In this document: in pieces, positions 35,401 to 48,475 of the stretch
Layout of the letters: the number at the start of each line of letters is the position of its first letter
Numbering within the stretch: position 1 is the stretch's first letter
DNA from: Acanthopleura granulata
Taxonomy: Eukaryota > Mollusca > Polyplacophora > Chitonida > Chitonidae
Assembly (NCBI GenBank): GCA_016165875.1
Contig: JABBOT010000080.1
Span: 3,317,205 to 3,381,204, forward strand
Length of the DNA stretch: 64,000 nucleotides
Reading direction: 5' to 3'
The notes under the pieces: generated by a model
What the model saw: the letters and a program-made list of their open reading frames with translations, nothing else
Databases searched by the model: none
What the model was told of the DNA's origin: nothing
Program-made: the position numbers and the translations under genes

Positions 35401-36000
35401 TTGTGGGATTTGTCGGGCTTTTCAACTAAATGGGTTGAAAAATAGCTACGTTTATTATTGTGAAGCCGGCAGTCTGTATTGAGATAGAGCCGGCCATGTG
35501 TGAAGATAATGAACAATGTGATCCAGCTACGCATCTGCGTACAGTCATGTAGGTAACAGTCAGGTTTATCAACGCGAATCGTCCCTTTGACAAGTGTTAT
35601 CCATGTAATACACACCTGTGACGAAATTGCACGATTAACCAAGAAATAAGAAAAAAAGAGAACGACACTCAGCCAATATGGCCTGTTCAAGTGATACAAA
35701 GAGAGAGAAATGATGGGAGGCTACAGAAGTACACGTATAATTAATGCCTTTTCTTATGATTCACGCCCACTAATTTGTACACTTTTTAATGTAAAGAAGA
35801 CAAATGCTGTATTGCTCTCTCTATTTACGTATACAATACAACCTACCTTCACTGAATGGGGTGTCAAATAAGGTAGCTTCATGTTAAAACGTTCAGGATA
35901 AACGGCGCAGTAAGATATCCTATTTCTGAAATGCTGTGCTAGCATTTCTCGTATCCCAGAACTAGTGAAAGAGGAAGGAATGAAATTTAAAATATTAAAA
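32451..36000. other. No gene recognised; minor repeats
   Basis: A C run with (CA)n lies at 33280-33306. A B-box-like GCGATTCGAATCCCA near 33090 is not followed by a recognisable SINE body. On the minus strand, a frame at 33853-34203 runs into a GACGTTAAACCCGAGTCAAA tail and an A-rich end near 33950, which may be a retroposon 3' end. No gene was supported. Confidence 0.45.
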
Positions 36001-39000
36001 ATTACAGGGGAGATAAGAGAGTCTTGTCGAGTGCCAATCCTTAGTGTGCCCGAGGCTCTCATTTTCAAAACTGTTTCGGTTATGCCTAGCAGAGTTTGTA
36101 AGCTGGTAGGCAGAATATAAATTAGCCTACAGATAAAGGTTATTTTACTGAGTGTCTGCAGTTTTACAGAAGTTGTGTATCTTCTACAAGCGCTATTTCA
36201 GTTTGGCTCTCACCTAAACCATAGCTACGTAGTATATTTACAGATGCTAAACTTCACCATCCCGGCGAGTAGTACAAACAAACCCCGATATATTCTTGGT
36301 AATTTTAAGTACATGCATTTTACATAACGTTTTAAACCGCTGGGAAGTACTGAAATCAAGACTCACTCCTGTCTTAACTAGATTAATCACAGTCATGTTA
36401 GTTCATTTCTTACCTGACTCGGCGCAGTGAGTTGATCGCACAGGTGGGTGCTCTTGTATATATGGGGAAGGAGCCTCTCTGAATCCAATGCGTAGCTGAC
36501 ATACATCTCTCTTTGATACAATGCCTGTAACATGATACATGCGCTTTTCATCAGGCTGTGAACTTAACTATCGTTCATGTTTGAATCTCGCAAGTCCTCC
36601 GGCCCCTAATCTCGACTCAGGTGGACGGCCACAGACCTACATAACCAGGTACATCAGTCCCTGTCCGTCTACATTCCTGTAAGGTGAGGCAGGACACCGT
36701 TCGGCACGGCGAATCCTTGATATGGTCTGCTTGTTTGATGAGCGCCCAATGTGTTATACTTTCAAAACATGTTAAGAAAGTCTCGTGTGACAATCGCGAG
36801 TCACTGAATGTTAAGAGATATTACAAAGCGGCATGTGGACGTCTATATATATATGTATATATAAATATTGTAACACAGCTGTCCACGTGCGGTTTATTAA
36901 TAATCTAATTAATGGTTTTGCCTTTGAACAATAATACCATCGCTACTCTTCACCTACAACTTAACATTGCGCATATATCTCCTGTCAGTTAAATATTCCG
37001 CAATTAACACTCAATTAATTTCCAAGCAATTAATGGCTTTCGTTACGTGAAAAATTTTAAGTTATCAGATTAGGAAACATTTGGGTTCATGAGAAAATGC
37101 GCGCCATTTAAGCATAGATATAAATGTACTGTTTTGGCGAGATCTCATGGGATCAGAACGATTCCAATGACTCGAGCCACTCCGAAGATGACAATTACAT
37201 GTAGCAAGATTCATTGGCGAATTGGCGAAAATTATCTTACCGGTACCATATTCCTGGATGGTAAAAACTGCGCAAAAGTACTTCCGAAATTTCAACGAAA
37301 TTCAACGATTGTCGCTTTCTTGCAGGTCTTGATCCTGTCTAATAGCAGACGACAGTTTACTGGACGCCGGTTTCTGCCGGATTGCAAGCTGGTCTGTTGT
37401 CACTGACCAGTGTTACAGGGTAGAGAGGTGACTTTTAGTACCTCACATGGATAGCAGTAACTACTAGGTTAAATGGATCTGCTATTGTTACGGAGAGAAC
37501 TAAAAATACACTGGTAAAGAATGCAAATAGATTAAAAGCCAAACGACTGCGTTGGTGACCCGAAGGTGACACACGACACGGCATCTCAACTATTCTCTCC
37601 GCCTGCCCGAGTCAGGTCACGTCAGAGGGGAGAGACCAGGAAAAACAGCAGCGAAATACCGTGTACTGGGCCGAGACAGACATAACCAGCGTCCATCCGT
37701 CCAGCTGGAGAGATATGTCCGAAAGACAAGGATGTCTCGGGGCGGGTTAGCCGCGGTATTTGTGGAGACAGACACCTAACGTGACAGCGTGCCGAATGTC
37801 AACTCGGACATTTTAAAAATCACGTCCTTATAATTAAAGGCAGGTCGTGAATCAAGGGTTCCCATCAGAAACTGAACTCCAAAAGCTGCTCACAAACCGA
37901 GATGTGACGAGACGACCAAATGGCCCAGTTCTCTATCCTTTTCTCTGCTTTTGGCGGATTTCCGTCTTTTATTTCCGCTGAGCAGCCCAATTTCACACCG
38001 CCATATTTATATGTAATCCGTTTTTCAACTCTCAGAACCTCACTGAAATCTATATAAGGTTTAGGGCAAACGGCTGGTGGTGTCCAATAAGACCAGGCGG
38101 CGACCTGGGGGTTAATCTGTATAATAAGGTAAACAGACTTGCCGACTCCAAGCCCACAGCCAACACTATTCTACAGGTTGGTCACGTCTGCGCATGCGTA
38201 TTTTGGGTTGACATGCCGCAGCACGTGCTTGCTAACAACTCTTTCAGTCAAAAATAAAAGCGTTAGCTGGATCCCTTCTTCAGCCACACCGAGGTCGTGG
38301 AAGAAACATGAACGAGAGCCTGGTTAAGTCACAGCCAACGTGTAGAGCGTGTAGGGTGTCTCACGGCAACTGCATGTGCCACCAGTGTGTCCGTCCATCT
38401 GCACTCCGGGAAGAGTAAAATATACCCATCATGCATATCCTGCATGACAGGACTGATATAGTGCATACATAATGAAGAAAACATTTCCTCCAGGAAGTGA
38501 CAGCCTCCTAAAAAAAAAGGGGGGGGGGGGGTTTAGGTGAAGGAATAAAAAAAGAAGAGGATTTCGTAATTTACAAATGATGTTTACGCTTCAAGTTTCG
38601 GCTGTCCTCCAAGTCCATATACATTGCCTATAAAACAATACAGACGGACGTGAAAGCATTCGGAGAAAGATAACCCTTAATGCACGGGAGATTCCACATG
38701 TCAGGTTTCAAGTTCTGTTTATAATTTGCAGAAACATCCTCTTGTTTATCTCATCAGTTTCTATATTTTCCTCCGCATGTACTTGCAGATTCCATCGCGA
38801 AAGTTGTGATACTGTTTCGTCACTTGCACAAAACTATGCGCTAAAATAAAGATATACATTTAGATGTAGGATACGATATTATACCAGCGCCCGTGGTTGT
38901 CTTCCAAAATGGCTCCAATGGACATTTCATTGTCGTATATCGCAAAATAGAATTTCTTGACTGTGAAAGTTTACATGTATACATACATGTAACGTAAAAT

Positions 39001-39959
39001 GACCTTCGCCTTGAAATAGAGAGCAAGAATGTCCTGTTTAGTGAAAGTATGTTGACAAGAATATAGTCATCCGGAATCATGTCCCCAGGCTTATGATTCC
39101 GGGAAGGCATTTACGTGTAAAAAGTGAAGACAATCAGTGACCTAATTCTATAAAATGCGATTCTGAGAAAACTGTCCGATCATGCCTTTACTATGAAAAC
39201 TATGAATACTAAGAGCATACAGTTAAGGCACTCACGTATCAGTGTTCTGGTTAAAGACCACTCTACCTGATTGAAGACCTCATATCAAAATGAATAATAG
39301 ATTTAAAATAAAATACATATATTTACCCAAAGCATGTTTAGAGTAAGTAACCAGACTGAGGCAATTAAATGTCACATGAACCTCTTTTCAAGTTATGTCT
39401 TCATACTAAATCTAAACGCTCAGGCGGGGAATTCTCACAACAAAGTGTAATACAAATTCCCGAAGAAATGAGGGCGAAACAATAGTTACGTGTGGAGTGA
39501 AGATGGTAACATGTGACAGAGAAGCAGTCAACCGTTTTTATTCATGTGACAGTCGATTTTCTACACATGAAATCCACTACAGAATTCAAACTCGTAGTCC
39601 GTGGATAATTTCCAGATAGAATACAAACACAGGCATTGCAACTGTTCATTGCAACTGTTCATGAAAGCGTCATATTGATGTAACAAATATCAATGCTTAT
39701 ATACCTCCTAACCTTCTAACCCATCGCCAAGTATGTCACTGTTGTCGCTGGTTTTCGTTAATCTCTATTTTTCATTGGGTTTTTTTTTTTTTTTTTGGTG
39801 CTCTACAACCAAGTAAACAAGCTGAATGAAATGTGTCGCATATAGAATCGTCATGGGAGTTAACAGAGTGCAATAAATTGGCTAGAAATTACCAGTTGCA
39901 TTATGAACATTGTAGTTATAATCATAACGATGAACTCGGGGAGTTACCAAATATTTCAG
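36001..39959. other. No gene recognised
   Basis: A moderately GC-richer stretch near 37550-37800 has no supported exon. An A/G homopolymer junction lies near 38510-38531 and a run of about 18 T at 39780-39797. A tandem TTGCAACTGTTCA pair sits near 39636-39661. Confidence 0.45.
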
Positions 39960-40074
39960 TTTTTAACGATTTCACAAGCTTTCGACCTTCTTGCTGCTCA
40001 GGGTTTATGTCAAGTGAAAAGGCCTTGAAAAGGACCTCAGCAAGAAGGTCGAAAGCTTGTGAAACCGTTAAAAA
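39960..40074. repeat. Hairpin: 37-bp inverted repeat with 41-nt loop
   Basis: The left arm (39960-39996) includes TTCACAAGCTTTCGACCTTC. The right arm (40038-40074) is its reverse complement with one mismatch. It probably belongs to a small mobile or retroposed element. No target-site duplication was found. Confidence 0.8.
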
Positions 40075-42922
40075 TTACGTGGTGACGCCCCGAGTTTTCA
40101 CTATTATAACAGAGCTCACCTACAAGAATGAGTCTATAAACAATATAGAGCATTGGAATTGTTCCGTACATAATGCCCTTTTGGATTCTTCGCCTTACCT
40201 TGCATGGCTCCCTACTGCTCAAATGGCCTCTTCTTGCCTTGTCTTCCGGGGAAATGTTCATTGATTTAAGGTGAAGTTCAAGGCTGATCGATTATCAATA
40301 CTCTTTGTGGAAAAATGCTACCCAAATGTAGAGGTTCAAGAAAGAACCATGATATTAAAGTCTGGCGAAGATTTTCAACTCCTATCAATGTATATAAACC
40401 AATGGTGAACAGAATGCATTAGACATTGAACATTAGACATTAGAAGTTGAGGGGAAACTTCGTAAATCCAATTTTTGTATTAGGATTTCGTTGTTATAGC
40501 TTCAGTTCACCTAAACACAAAATCTTTAACGACATAAATTTTCTTTTGAAAAACAAATGGAATCATGGATTTACGACCTTATTTGGAAACTACCCTTTGG
40601 TTACCTGATAAGTTAATCCTGTTACAGATGAACGCATTTTCGACAGTGGCCCGGAACATTGCTGCTCAGTGTATCAGGCACCTGAAAATTCCAAAACAGC
40701 TCGCACGAGATCCATTGTTGACATACCTATGCGCAAAACTGAGGGAATTTCAGAAGGTACCACAAACAGTTGTTCCTGTCAAGCCCGAAACGGGGTCCAA
40801 ACCTTGCACAGTCTTCTGTAGACTATCTTATTGCCCAGAGCTGGGAGCTGAGTTTATATAGGCCTGCTGGTGAGAGCGTGACGGAGAGCCGGGGTCGGAG
40901 TACGTGAGACAGGACACTTCTCTGGACGAGGAAGACAAGGCTAAGCCACCACTCAGGGGCTCGAATTAGACCACGGGCCTTGGATTAAAAATAAGACCCT
41001 GCAAAAAGAATTTTGAAACATTTTCTTTGTTTTATATATAGATTGTAGGTTATGAGATGTGTCAAGAGTTGACCTGACTGGAACTCTGGGTGTCTGAGGC
41101 GCTGTGACCAGTCACGGGCAGTAAAGGCTTATACGTGTGGGATTATCGTTAGACAAATGCCGATAGCTATGGAGACAAAACGGCCGGCCCTACTTTGTGG
41201 TTCGTTATCCCAGGTTAGGCCCTCACAATTCGCCACTTTTTTGTAAAACAGTTTCAAAATCCGACGAAGACTAACTTTAGAAACGTCAACAACAAAAAAA
41301 AACTAGTTTTGCAGTCTGATTCCCATGGCGGTTCTAAACATAACCTGGTTTTGTGGTCAAATTCAATCGCCATGGCGTTAAGCAAACACCTGTCGTGGGC
41401 GCCTTCCCACTACAGGTGATTACAGAAAAGAGAGGAATAAGTCAGTTACAGAGGTCAAAGGCAGATTCCATTAACTATTTATATGTAACCTTCTTCACTC
41501 TTCGCGATTGCGATGTAACACCACAACGGTTTCACACAATGCTTTCACACTTATTGGTGTGACTTCCTTTCAGAATTTGATTGACTCACAAGTTTTGATG
41601 TCCCTATTGTTCATCACTGGAAATCATTTGTTAAGATAATTTAAACCTGTTTAGATTTATAATCTCTTATTGGCGATCATTCTGGCACGAGATGTTATCT
41701 TTGTGTCATCATTCCATTCCATATGGAATGAACTGTTATGCTGAATGGTCGCATGAAAGAGACTATTCAGCACCTCTTTCAGACCTCATTTTCGCCCCTC
41801 ACTTCATTTTATCATTTATTATGTTGTATATGGACCACGTGACTGAAATAAAATCCTATATATGTAAACAGAAATTTCCAAGCCATTTGGAACTTACCGC
41901 TTCTGGTCCACAATCACTAAAGTAAATGGTTAAAATTGATCGATTGGTATAATAATTGATTATGTACAAGGACCGGTATATATTTCTTTGCTACATTACT
42001 TAGAATATCAAAATGGGATCCAAATTTATATAGAACTAATCAGTCTATGTTTTTGCTTAACAAGTAATGAAATTTCTACCCTGTATTTTTTAAAATTACA
42101 GTTTTGTGGCTTTTAGTTTATGTGATAATACCTCACTAAATAAGAAGCCAATTACGATATCAATTTTACCGTATCCATACATTTTATTAATGTGTAGTCA
42201 AAGCATTATTTTCAAGTGCACCCGGTAATGCTTTGAGGTGCCAGCTCACAGAAGATTTCTGATGTGTTGAAATATAGAAATATAAAAAAAATCAACATGC
42301 ACCCAATGTAAACGTAAACAAAGCCTTCGTTCGGTGAAAATTCTGTCAATATCGGGGATTCAACACGAACTGACAGCATTTCAGCCCTATTTGTATCAAG
42401 CATGTACCATGTCAGTCTTACACTGTGGTGGCTGCTCTGTTAGCCACGCCCCCTACACATGGATGATAAACATAGAAAGTGGGAAATTTGTGAGTAAAAC
42501 AAATGTTAACTAGAAACTGGGAACCTGGAAGTGTTTGTGAGATCTTTTGTAAAACGTGACAATTTTAATCAACGTTACAAATTTTTCATTAAAAAACTAG
42601 TTTGTCACGGATACTCGAGCAGACGCCTTAATTCTAAGCTCCTTAAATTCTGCTTATTGTCTGAGCATAACACTATTGTACCTAGCTCAGTTTACCCAGG
42701 GCTGGAGGCGATACAACAATTCCTGTTTGTTACATCAACATGATGTTTTTCAGAGCAATTGCACGACTCAGATACCTATATTTGTATGTTTGAGCAGGAA
42801 ATTATTCACGAACTACAGACTACGAGGTTGAAAGTTGAACTGGATGTCAAATCCATGCGGAATATCGACTGCATTTATTACATCACTGAAAACTCCTGAA
42901 TTCTTTTCTCTTACTTCTTAAT
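40075..42922. other. No gene recognised
   Basis: A 98-codon plus-strand frame (40565-40861) has ordinary composition but no domain, signal peptide or splice partner that I can identify. No SINE or tandem repeat was recognised. Confidence 0.4.
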
Positions 42923-43190
42923 TGTTGGACCCAGGTGCCTCTTACTAATGCTCACGATGGCTTCCTCTCCGGCCGTACGTGGGAAGGTCCGCCAGAGACC
43001 TGCAGATGATCGTGGGTTTTCCCAGGGCTCTGCCCGGTTTCCTCCTACCATAATGCTGGCCGCCATCGTGTAAGTCAAATGTTCTTGAGTACGGCATAAA
43101 ACACCAATCAATAAAATACAAATATAAATGCCACCATAATGCCGACCGCCGTCGCACAAGCAAAATATTCTTGAGCACCACGTAAAACTT
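42923..43190 (+). mobile_element. tRNA-derived SINE, type 1, with an extra 3' fragment
   Basis: The core GCCGTACGTGGGAAGGTCCG, GTTTCCTCCTACCATAATGC and tail AAAACACCAATCAATAAAAT end near 43118. A second partial copy (CCACCATAATGCCGACCGCC ... TATTCTTGAGCACCACGTAA) follows at 43130-43190. The tRNA-like head is decayed. Confidence 0.75.
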
Positions 43191-43339
43191 TTTTTCATAA
43201 AAGTTATACTGCCGAAGAAAAGGAAAGAAACATATAATTTCTCCTCTTGACAACGCCTATTATAACCCTGTTCATGGATGATTCTGCAGAATGGAAACAG
43301 AACATCCTTCTATAATAGCAGTTATTTCTATGTCTTCTA

Positions 43340-43440
43340 ATTTATTTATTTATTGGTGTATAATTTGTTTATTTATTCCATTGATTGGTATTTTACGCCG
43401 TACTCGTGTATGCGACGGCGCTCGGTATTATGGTATTGGT
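43340..43440 (-). mobile_element. SINE type 1 fragment
   Basis: Tail and 3' core only: TTATTCCATTGATTGGTATT, TTACGCCGTACTCGTGTATG and CGACGGCGCTCGGTATTATG are the reverse complement of the type-1 3' end. The 5' part is missing or decayed. Confidence 0.55.
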
Positions 43441-43819
43441 GACAACAAACGAGTGCGACAGTTCTGCAGTCCAAATGGTCTTTGAATACCTCTTGTCTTC
43501 CACCAAGAGATGGCGTGCATATCTCTACGTCACTTGTGGTAGTTCTCCAGTAACTTGTCAAAGGTCCGTGGTTTACCTTAGGTATCCGGTTTACTCCATC
43601 CAAAAGACTGCCCGCCATGATATAGATGAACAAGAGTTCAGGTGAACACAATATACGCCCGGACAAATACATTCGTTTGAAACGTATGAACGAACACCAG
43701 GAGCATTGTGATGAGTATAAACTGTGAGGGAAAGTACTTGGAGAGAAATGCTTTCAAAAATATGTGTATGTGACTGACAGTTCTCATCCTGATGCAAGGT
43801 TTTAGGGTGGGGGCACTAA

Positions 43820-44862
43820 TTATCATGGCAGCCACGGAAGTATACATAGATGTCCATCGTCACTTCAGTTTGTCATCTTTGTATCGAGGTATCCGCTAAA
43901 AAATCAGCATCTGTGTACATACGTATCATCCAAAAGTTAAAACAGTATATGGAAAATAATTGGAGTCGTAGCCTTGACAAGAAATCATATCCATTTATAA
44001 AGTACTATATCTATGATAATGGCAATATGGTTACCATGGCAACAGTGAAAATCAACAAGGGTGAGTCGCAACACATCGTTACCGAGAAATGAAATTGAAT
44101 ATTGAAAACAATTGGAGTTGTAGCCGAGACATATCATCACTTCAAGTCATATCTATTAATACAGCGTATACAGTGTTGAGAAATATATTTACTTACCATG
44201 GCTATCACAGAAAAGAAACAAATGTGAGTTGCGACTCATCTTTACATCTGTATCTATATAGTCACCAAAAATTAAAACTGTATACCCAAACAATTGGGGT
44301 TGTCGTATTAATCATAAAGATAATGTAAGGATAAGGGCAATCTGGAGACCATGGCAACCGTGGAAATGGCCGAACAAATGTGAGTCGGAACACCTCGTCA
44401 TCAGCGTATCTATGTATCCACTAAAAATGAAAACTGTACTTGGAAAGCAATTGGAGTGGTAGCCCACATATGGAGAAAATGGTGAGCTGGATACCATTGC
44501 AACCAAAGAAATCCACAAAAGTGAGCTGCGACATATGAGCACGTCTGCATCCATGCATGCACCAAAAATTAAAACTGCACATAGAAAACAATTGGAGTTG
44601 TACCCCGAACACGAAATCATTTGTATTTATATAGTATATGCAGTGATAATGGCAATCTGGTTACCATGGCAACCGTGAAAATGGACAAATGTAAGTCGCG
44701 ACATATCGTAACACCCGTATCTATGTATCCACCAAAAATTAAAACTATACTTGGAAAACTATTTAAGATATAGCCCAGACACGAAGTCATATGCATTTAT
44801 GCAGTATACAGGGAAAATGGTGATCTGGTTACAAAGGCAACCGCGGAAATGGGCAAATGTAG
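43820..44862. repeat. Satellite-like block of six ~140-180-bp units
   Basis: Landmarks repeat in order: ACCATGGCAACCGTG, CAAATGTGAGTCG, GTATCTATGTATCCACCAAA, AATTAAAACTGTA and CAATTGGAGTTGTAGCC. The last landmark falls near 43958, 44112, 44294, 44450, 44590 and (decayed) 44762, so unit length varies. Copies are clearly diverged. Short frames within it are not conserved between units. Confidence 0.8.
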
Positions 44863-44980
44863 ACAGACTTTCCAAGTGGTCTTCATGGGCTTGAACTCAC
44901 AGCGACCGCATTGGTGAGAGGCATATGGGTCATTGCGCCATGATACAACGCTAACCCCTCGGCCAAGGAGGCCCTAGTAC
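44863..44980 (-). mobile_element. SINE type 1, 5' head fragment
   Basis: GCTTGAACTCACAGCGACCG and GGCCAAGGAGGCCCTAG are the reverse complement of the type-1 tRNA-like head. Core and tail are absent; it directly adjoins the satellite block. Confidence 0.65.
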
Positions 44981-45650
44981 TGTCTACAAGTTTGCCAGTA
45001 TACGTTCTATTAATTAGGTATATATATATTTGATTCGATTACGGTAAAATCCGAAATTTAACTGCCAAATGGAACATGGATCAATGAGAAAATAATAAAA
45101 AATATATACGCAAGACGATTAGGTGGATTTACACTATCTTTTTCCTTTATCATGTTGAAGGAAATGCCTGTAATACTGTGTCAGCTTGAAACCCGATCAT
45201 TTAATACGTGTAAGTGAAAAAAGTGTATGCGCCAGAGGAGCACGCTGTCGCACGATACAGGCCTACAGAGAGCGAGAATAATCATCGCCTTGCTAGAACG
45301 CCCCAGTTTATGGCACGCATGCGGATTAGTGTTGTTTCTTGTGCTGACGAGTTCCGTCTACATATAAAATCTCTCCACATCCTTGTGTGCATCATGAGGT
45401 CACTCCACGACGAGATATTTCCGCTTGATACGGTAATCTCGGGTGTGTGATGAGCACGCAATATGAGGGATGTATGAAATAATAGGCTTATGACAAAGAC
45501 ACATATCATAAACTCCTGCGAGTTTTATGAAATGCTTCTTATGCGATGATTAACGATGAAATCGCTTCAGTAATGAAGTGCCGAGATTATTTACGGAAAT
45601 ACGTACATTTAAGGTGCTTATTGTTAGAGTTATTTTCATATACACACAGA
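44981..45650. other. No gene recognised
   Basis: Short unassigned AT-rich interval between two SINEs. Confidence 0.5.
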
Positions 45651-46010
45651 CCGCCTCGGTGGCTTGGTGGTTAAGAGGGTCGAATTCGGGAGATCCGGGG
45701 TCAATGCCGAGTCGGGTCATGCCAAAGACTTTAAAAATGGTATTTGTTGCTGTCTGACTTGGCCCTAAGCGCTGAGAGATTATAGCCAGGAAACAGGACT
45801 GGTTGGCGCGGTGTCAGTATAATGTGGCTGGGTGGGGTGTCATGTCTGGTGTCGTCGGCATAATGCCCCAGTGGCGGAAGCACTTTGTCCCCATGGACTC
45901 AGCCTGCCACAGGAAGACACAGCATATATACATTCTAAGGACTCCTAGTCGTCATATGGTACAGAAGTAAAATAGTTAAGTACGACGTACAACCCCAAGC
46001 TAACATACAT
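45651..46010 (+). mobile_element. tRNA-derived SINE, type 2
   Basis: The head CCGCCTCGGTGGCTTGGTGG carries an A-box-like motif and a weak B box (GGGGTCAATGCC). The body has CCAAAGACTTTAAAAATGGT, TATAATGTGGCTGGGTGGGG and AAGTACGACGTACAACCCCA at the 3' end. The same order is seen in the minus-strand copy at 26363-26710. Confidence 0.82.
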
Positions 46011-46201
46011 ACACACATGTGCACACATATATATTTCTTCTTATTTTGGGGACATCTGATTTGTCCTATATAGCCAATATACATGTAATTGTAAAAGGAG
46101 TGCACAGTTTCTTTTTCTCACATGGTTGGTCCGTCTAATGAACAACATATCCTTTTCCATGGACTGTAATTTTTTGTTTTCAACAGTACCAATATATATG
46201 C

Positions 46202-46288
46202 CAATAATTAGGGGTATTACAACTATAGGTCTACGCATCTATACAATAATTAGAGGTATTACAGCTATAGGCCTACGCATCTATACAA
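46202..46288. repeat. 44-bp tandem duplication
   Basis: AATAATTAGGGGTATTACAA...CTACGCATCTATAC is followed directly by a second copy with a few substitutions. Confidence 0.85.
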
Positions 46289-46465
46289 GATGATGATTTA
46301 CTGGTGTCTGAAATCGCGAAAAGCTAGGAAGACTTTTTGTGATGTTCAAAACTCATTTCATCCTGACCACTTACTAAGTATAATTCAAGGCCTAAATAGG
46401 CAAAAGGGAATTTGAGGTGACTAAATTAAAGTGTATACATATGACCCCTTTAGTATATGTAAACT

Positions 46466-46681
46466 CAAACGGGAAGAGCAAGTCCAGTGCATGCTGATTT
46501 CCTCTCCGACCCTACGTCAGAAGGTTCGCCAGCAGCCTGCGGATGGTCCGTGCGTTTAACATGGTCACTGCCCGGTTTCCTTCCACCATAGTTTTGCCCG
46601 CCGTCATATATATAAGTAGTCTAAAACACATGTATTCTTGAGTACGGCGTAACGTACTAATCAAATAAATGAATAAATAAA
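46466..46681 (+). mobile_element. SINE type 1, decayed
   Basis: GCAAGTCCAGTGCATGCTGA, TTCGCCAGCAGCCTGCGGAT and TATTCTTGAGTACGGCGTAA, then an AATAAATGAATAAATAAA tail. The 5' head is mostly lost. Confidence 0.75.
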
Positions 46682-47684
46682 CTGGAAGAAATGTCGCCTC
46701 ATTGGTAGTCTGTACATTTCACCGCTTGGTCTTTTATGTGGCAATGAAGATTACTTAATGCACTATATTCGGGTGTGTAGAACTCGTCGTGCCTCGTATA
46801 AACTGCTTGACTGGCAGGGTCTTTGCAGAGCTACTCTGAGAGAGAGACAAGCATTTGTCCAATGAGGCTGCAGAGTAGCAGTCAAAATAAGGTTACTAAC
46901 GCAGATATTCATCTCCCTACGTCAAAGTATATTACCCCAAGGGATGCATGTCATTTGTACATTATAACGTTACACGAAACTGTATATGGCAGTCCCCATT
47001 TTGTCTATCTATCGAATTGGAAATTAGATTGATAATAAAATACAGTTTGAGCAACTTTTCACATGACTTCCTAAATCAAATTTCTCATCTCCTTTTCGTA
47101 AATCATGTTTTCTGAGATATAACGTTATTAAGCAGAAAAGTTTTACGAGAAAAGTAACGATAAAAGGATTCATGGAAAATCTAACTTCAGTACGAAAATT
47201 TTGTGAAAGCTAACCGAGCGCTTTATTTGTACAAGCAAAAGTTAAACAAGTTAAACCTTTCGCGCATGACGAGCGGCATGGATTCTGAGGCGCACACATG
47301 CACTTTTAGGCTACCGATGCAGGCTCGGATTTCCTTGCATGGTATACAAGGAAAATGCATGCACGTGAATTTCCATCAATGAGGTTTACACGTGTAATGG
47401 GTTCACATCTCTTGGCAGTTTACTTACATAAGCAACCATATTGAACAGGCCAATGCCATGGACACCATTTAATGGGCTATTACATGCATGTACATTCTGA
47501 TACACGAGGTTTCTGGGTGTGGGGGGGGGGGGGAGGCTATGCTCCCACAAAATTTCGTCAATAAAATTTCTCGTTACATTTTCCCAAATGACCTCCTTTA
47601 TAACCTATAGCGTCATTTAAGGCAGCCTGATTTACGTAAAATGTTACAAAAAATTTGATGTACGAAACTTTATGAAATTATATA
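46682..47684. other. No gene recognised
   Basis: Holds a run of about 13 G near 47521-47533. No gene was seen. Confidence 0.5.
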
Positions 47685-47862
47685 TTATTTATTTGCTTGG
47701 TGTTTTACGCCATACTGAAGAATATTTCGCTTATACGACGGTGATGGCAGTATTACAGTGGGAGGAAACCCGACCGAGTCCAGGTACAACCCACGACCAG
47801 GTTGCTGGCAGACTTTCCCACATACGACGGGAGAGGCTTTGTGAAAGTAGGTCCAGGTAACA
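47685..47862 (-). mobile_element. SINE type 1, 3' part
   Basis: TTATTTATTTGCTTGGTGTT, TTACGCCATACTGAAGAATA and AGTGGGAGGAAACCCGACCG are the reverse complement of the type-1 tail and core. It ends before the tRNA-like head. Confidence 0.75.
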
Positions 47863-48475
47863 TGCGCACCCCAAGTGGTTTTTACTCCACACAGGAGAAA
47901 AACTAGAACATACACCAGCACTATAGTTCACATACACATTTATTACATAACCCACAACTCTAGTATACAGAGCGGCGATTCAATATACACAAACAAATAA
48001 ATAACAGATCATTCATGTGAACATAACAAAATAACAAAAATATAAAAGCGCATTTGACACTCATGGGGACGGGACATGATGCGACCAGAGATAATAGTAA
48101 TGAATGTACATAAAATCACACGGATAAAAACGGATTGCTTCTACTACGAGGGAAACAGCTTCCATCTCCATCTTCTTTGACATTCTACTCAACATCAATA
48201 AGTCGGCCTATAATGTGTTTGGTGGAATATTGTTTCTCTTGACAAGGAATGTGTATATAAGTCTGCCTGAAACCTTCAATGTAACGAAAGGAACTTGAAC
48301 TCCAAGGCACCAATTGAGTGCCTACGAATATATACAGGAAATAAATTAAACGCCCGTGTGTGTGCACATGTGTGTGTATATGCATGAAGAGAAATCAAGT
48401 GTGAGTTTGTTTCCGTTTACGAGGTTATTTGTCAACACAGGAGAATCTCGCTTAAAGGAACTAATCAAAAATGAT
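47863..48475. other. No gene recognised
   Basis: AT-rich unassigned sequence. Confidence 0.5.

Noticed and set aside
40565..40861. A 98-residue plus-strand protein
   Set aside because: No domain, signal peptide, promoter or splice context; length is within chance expectation.
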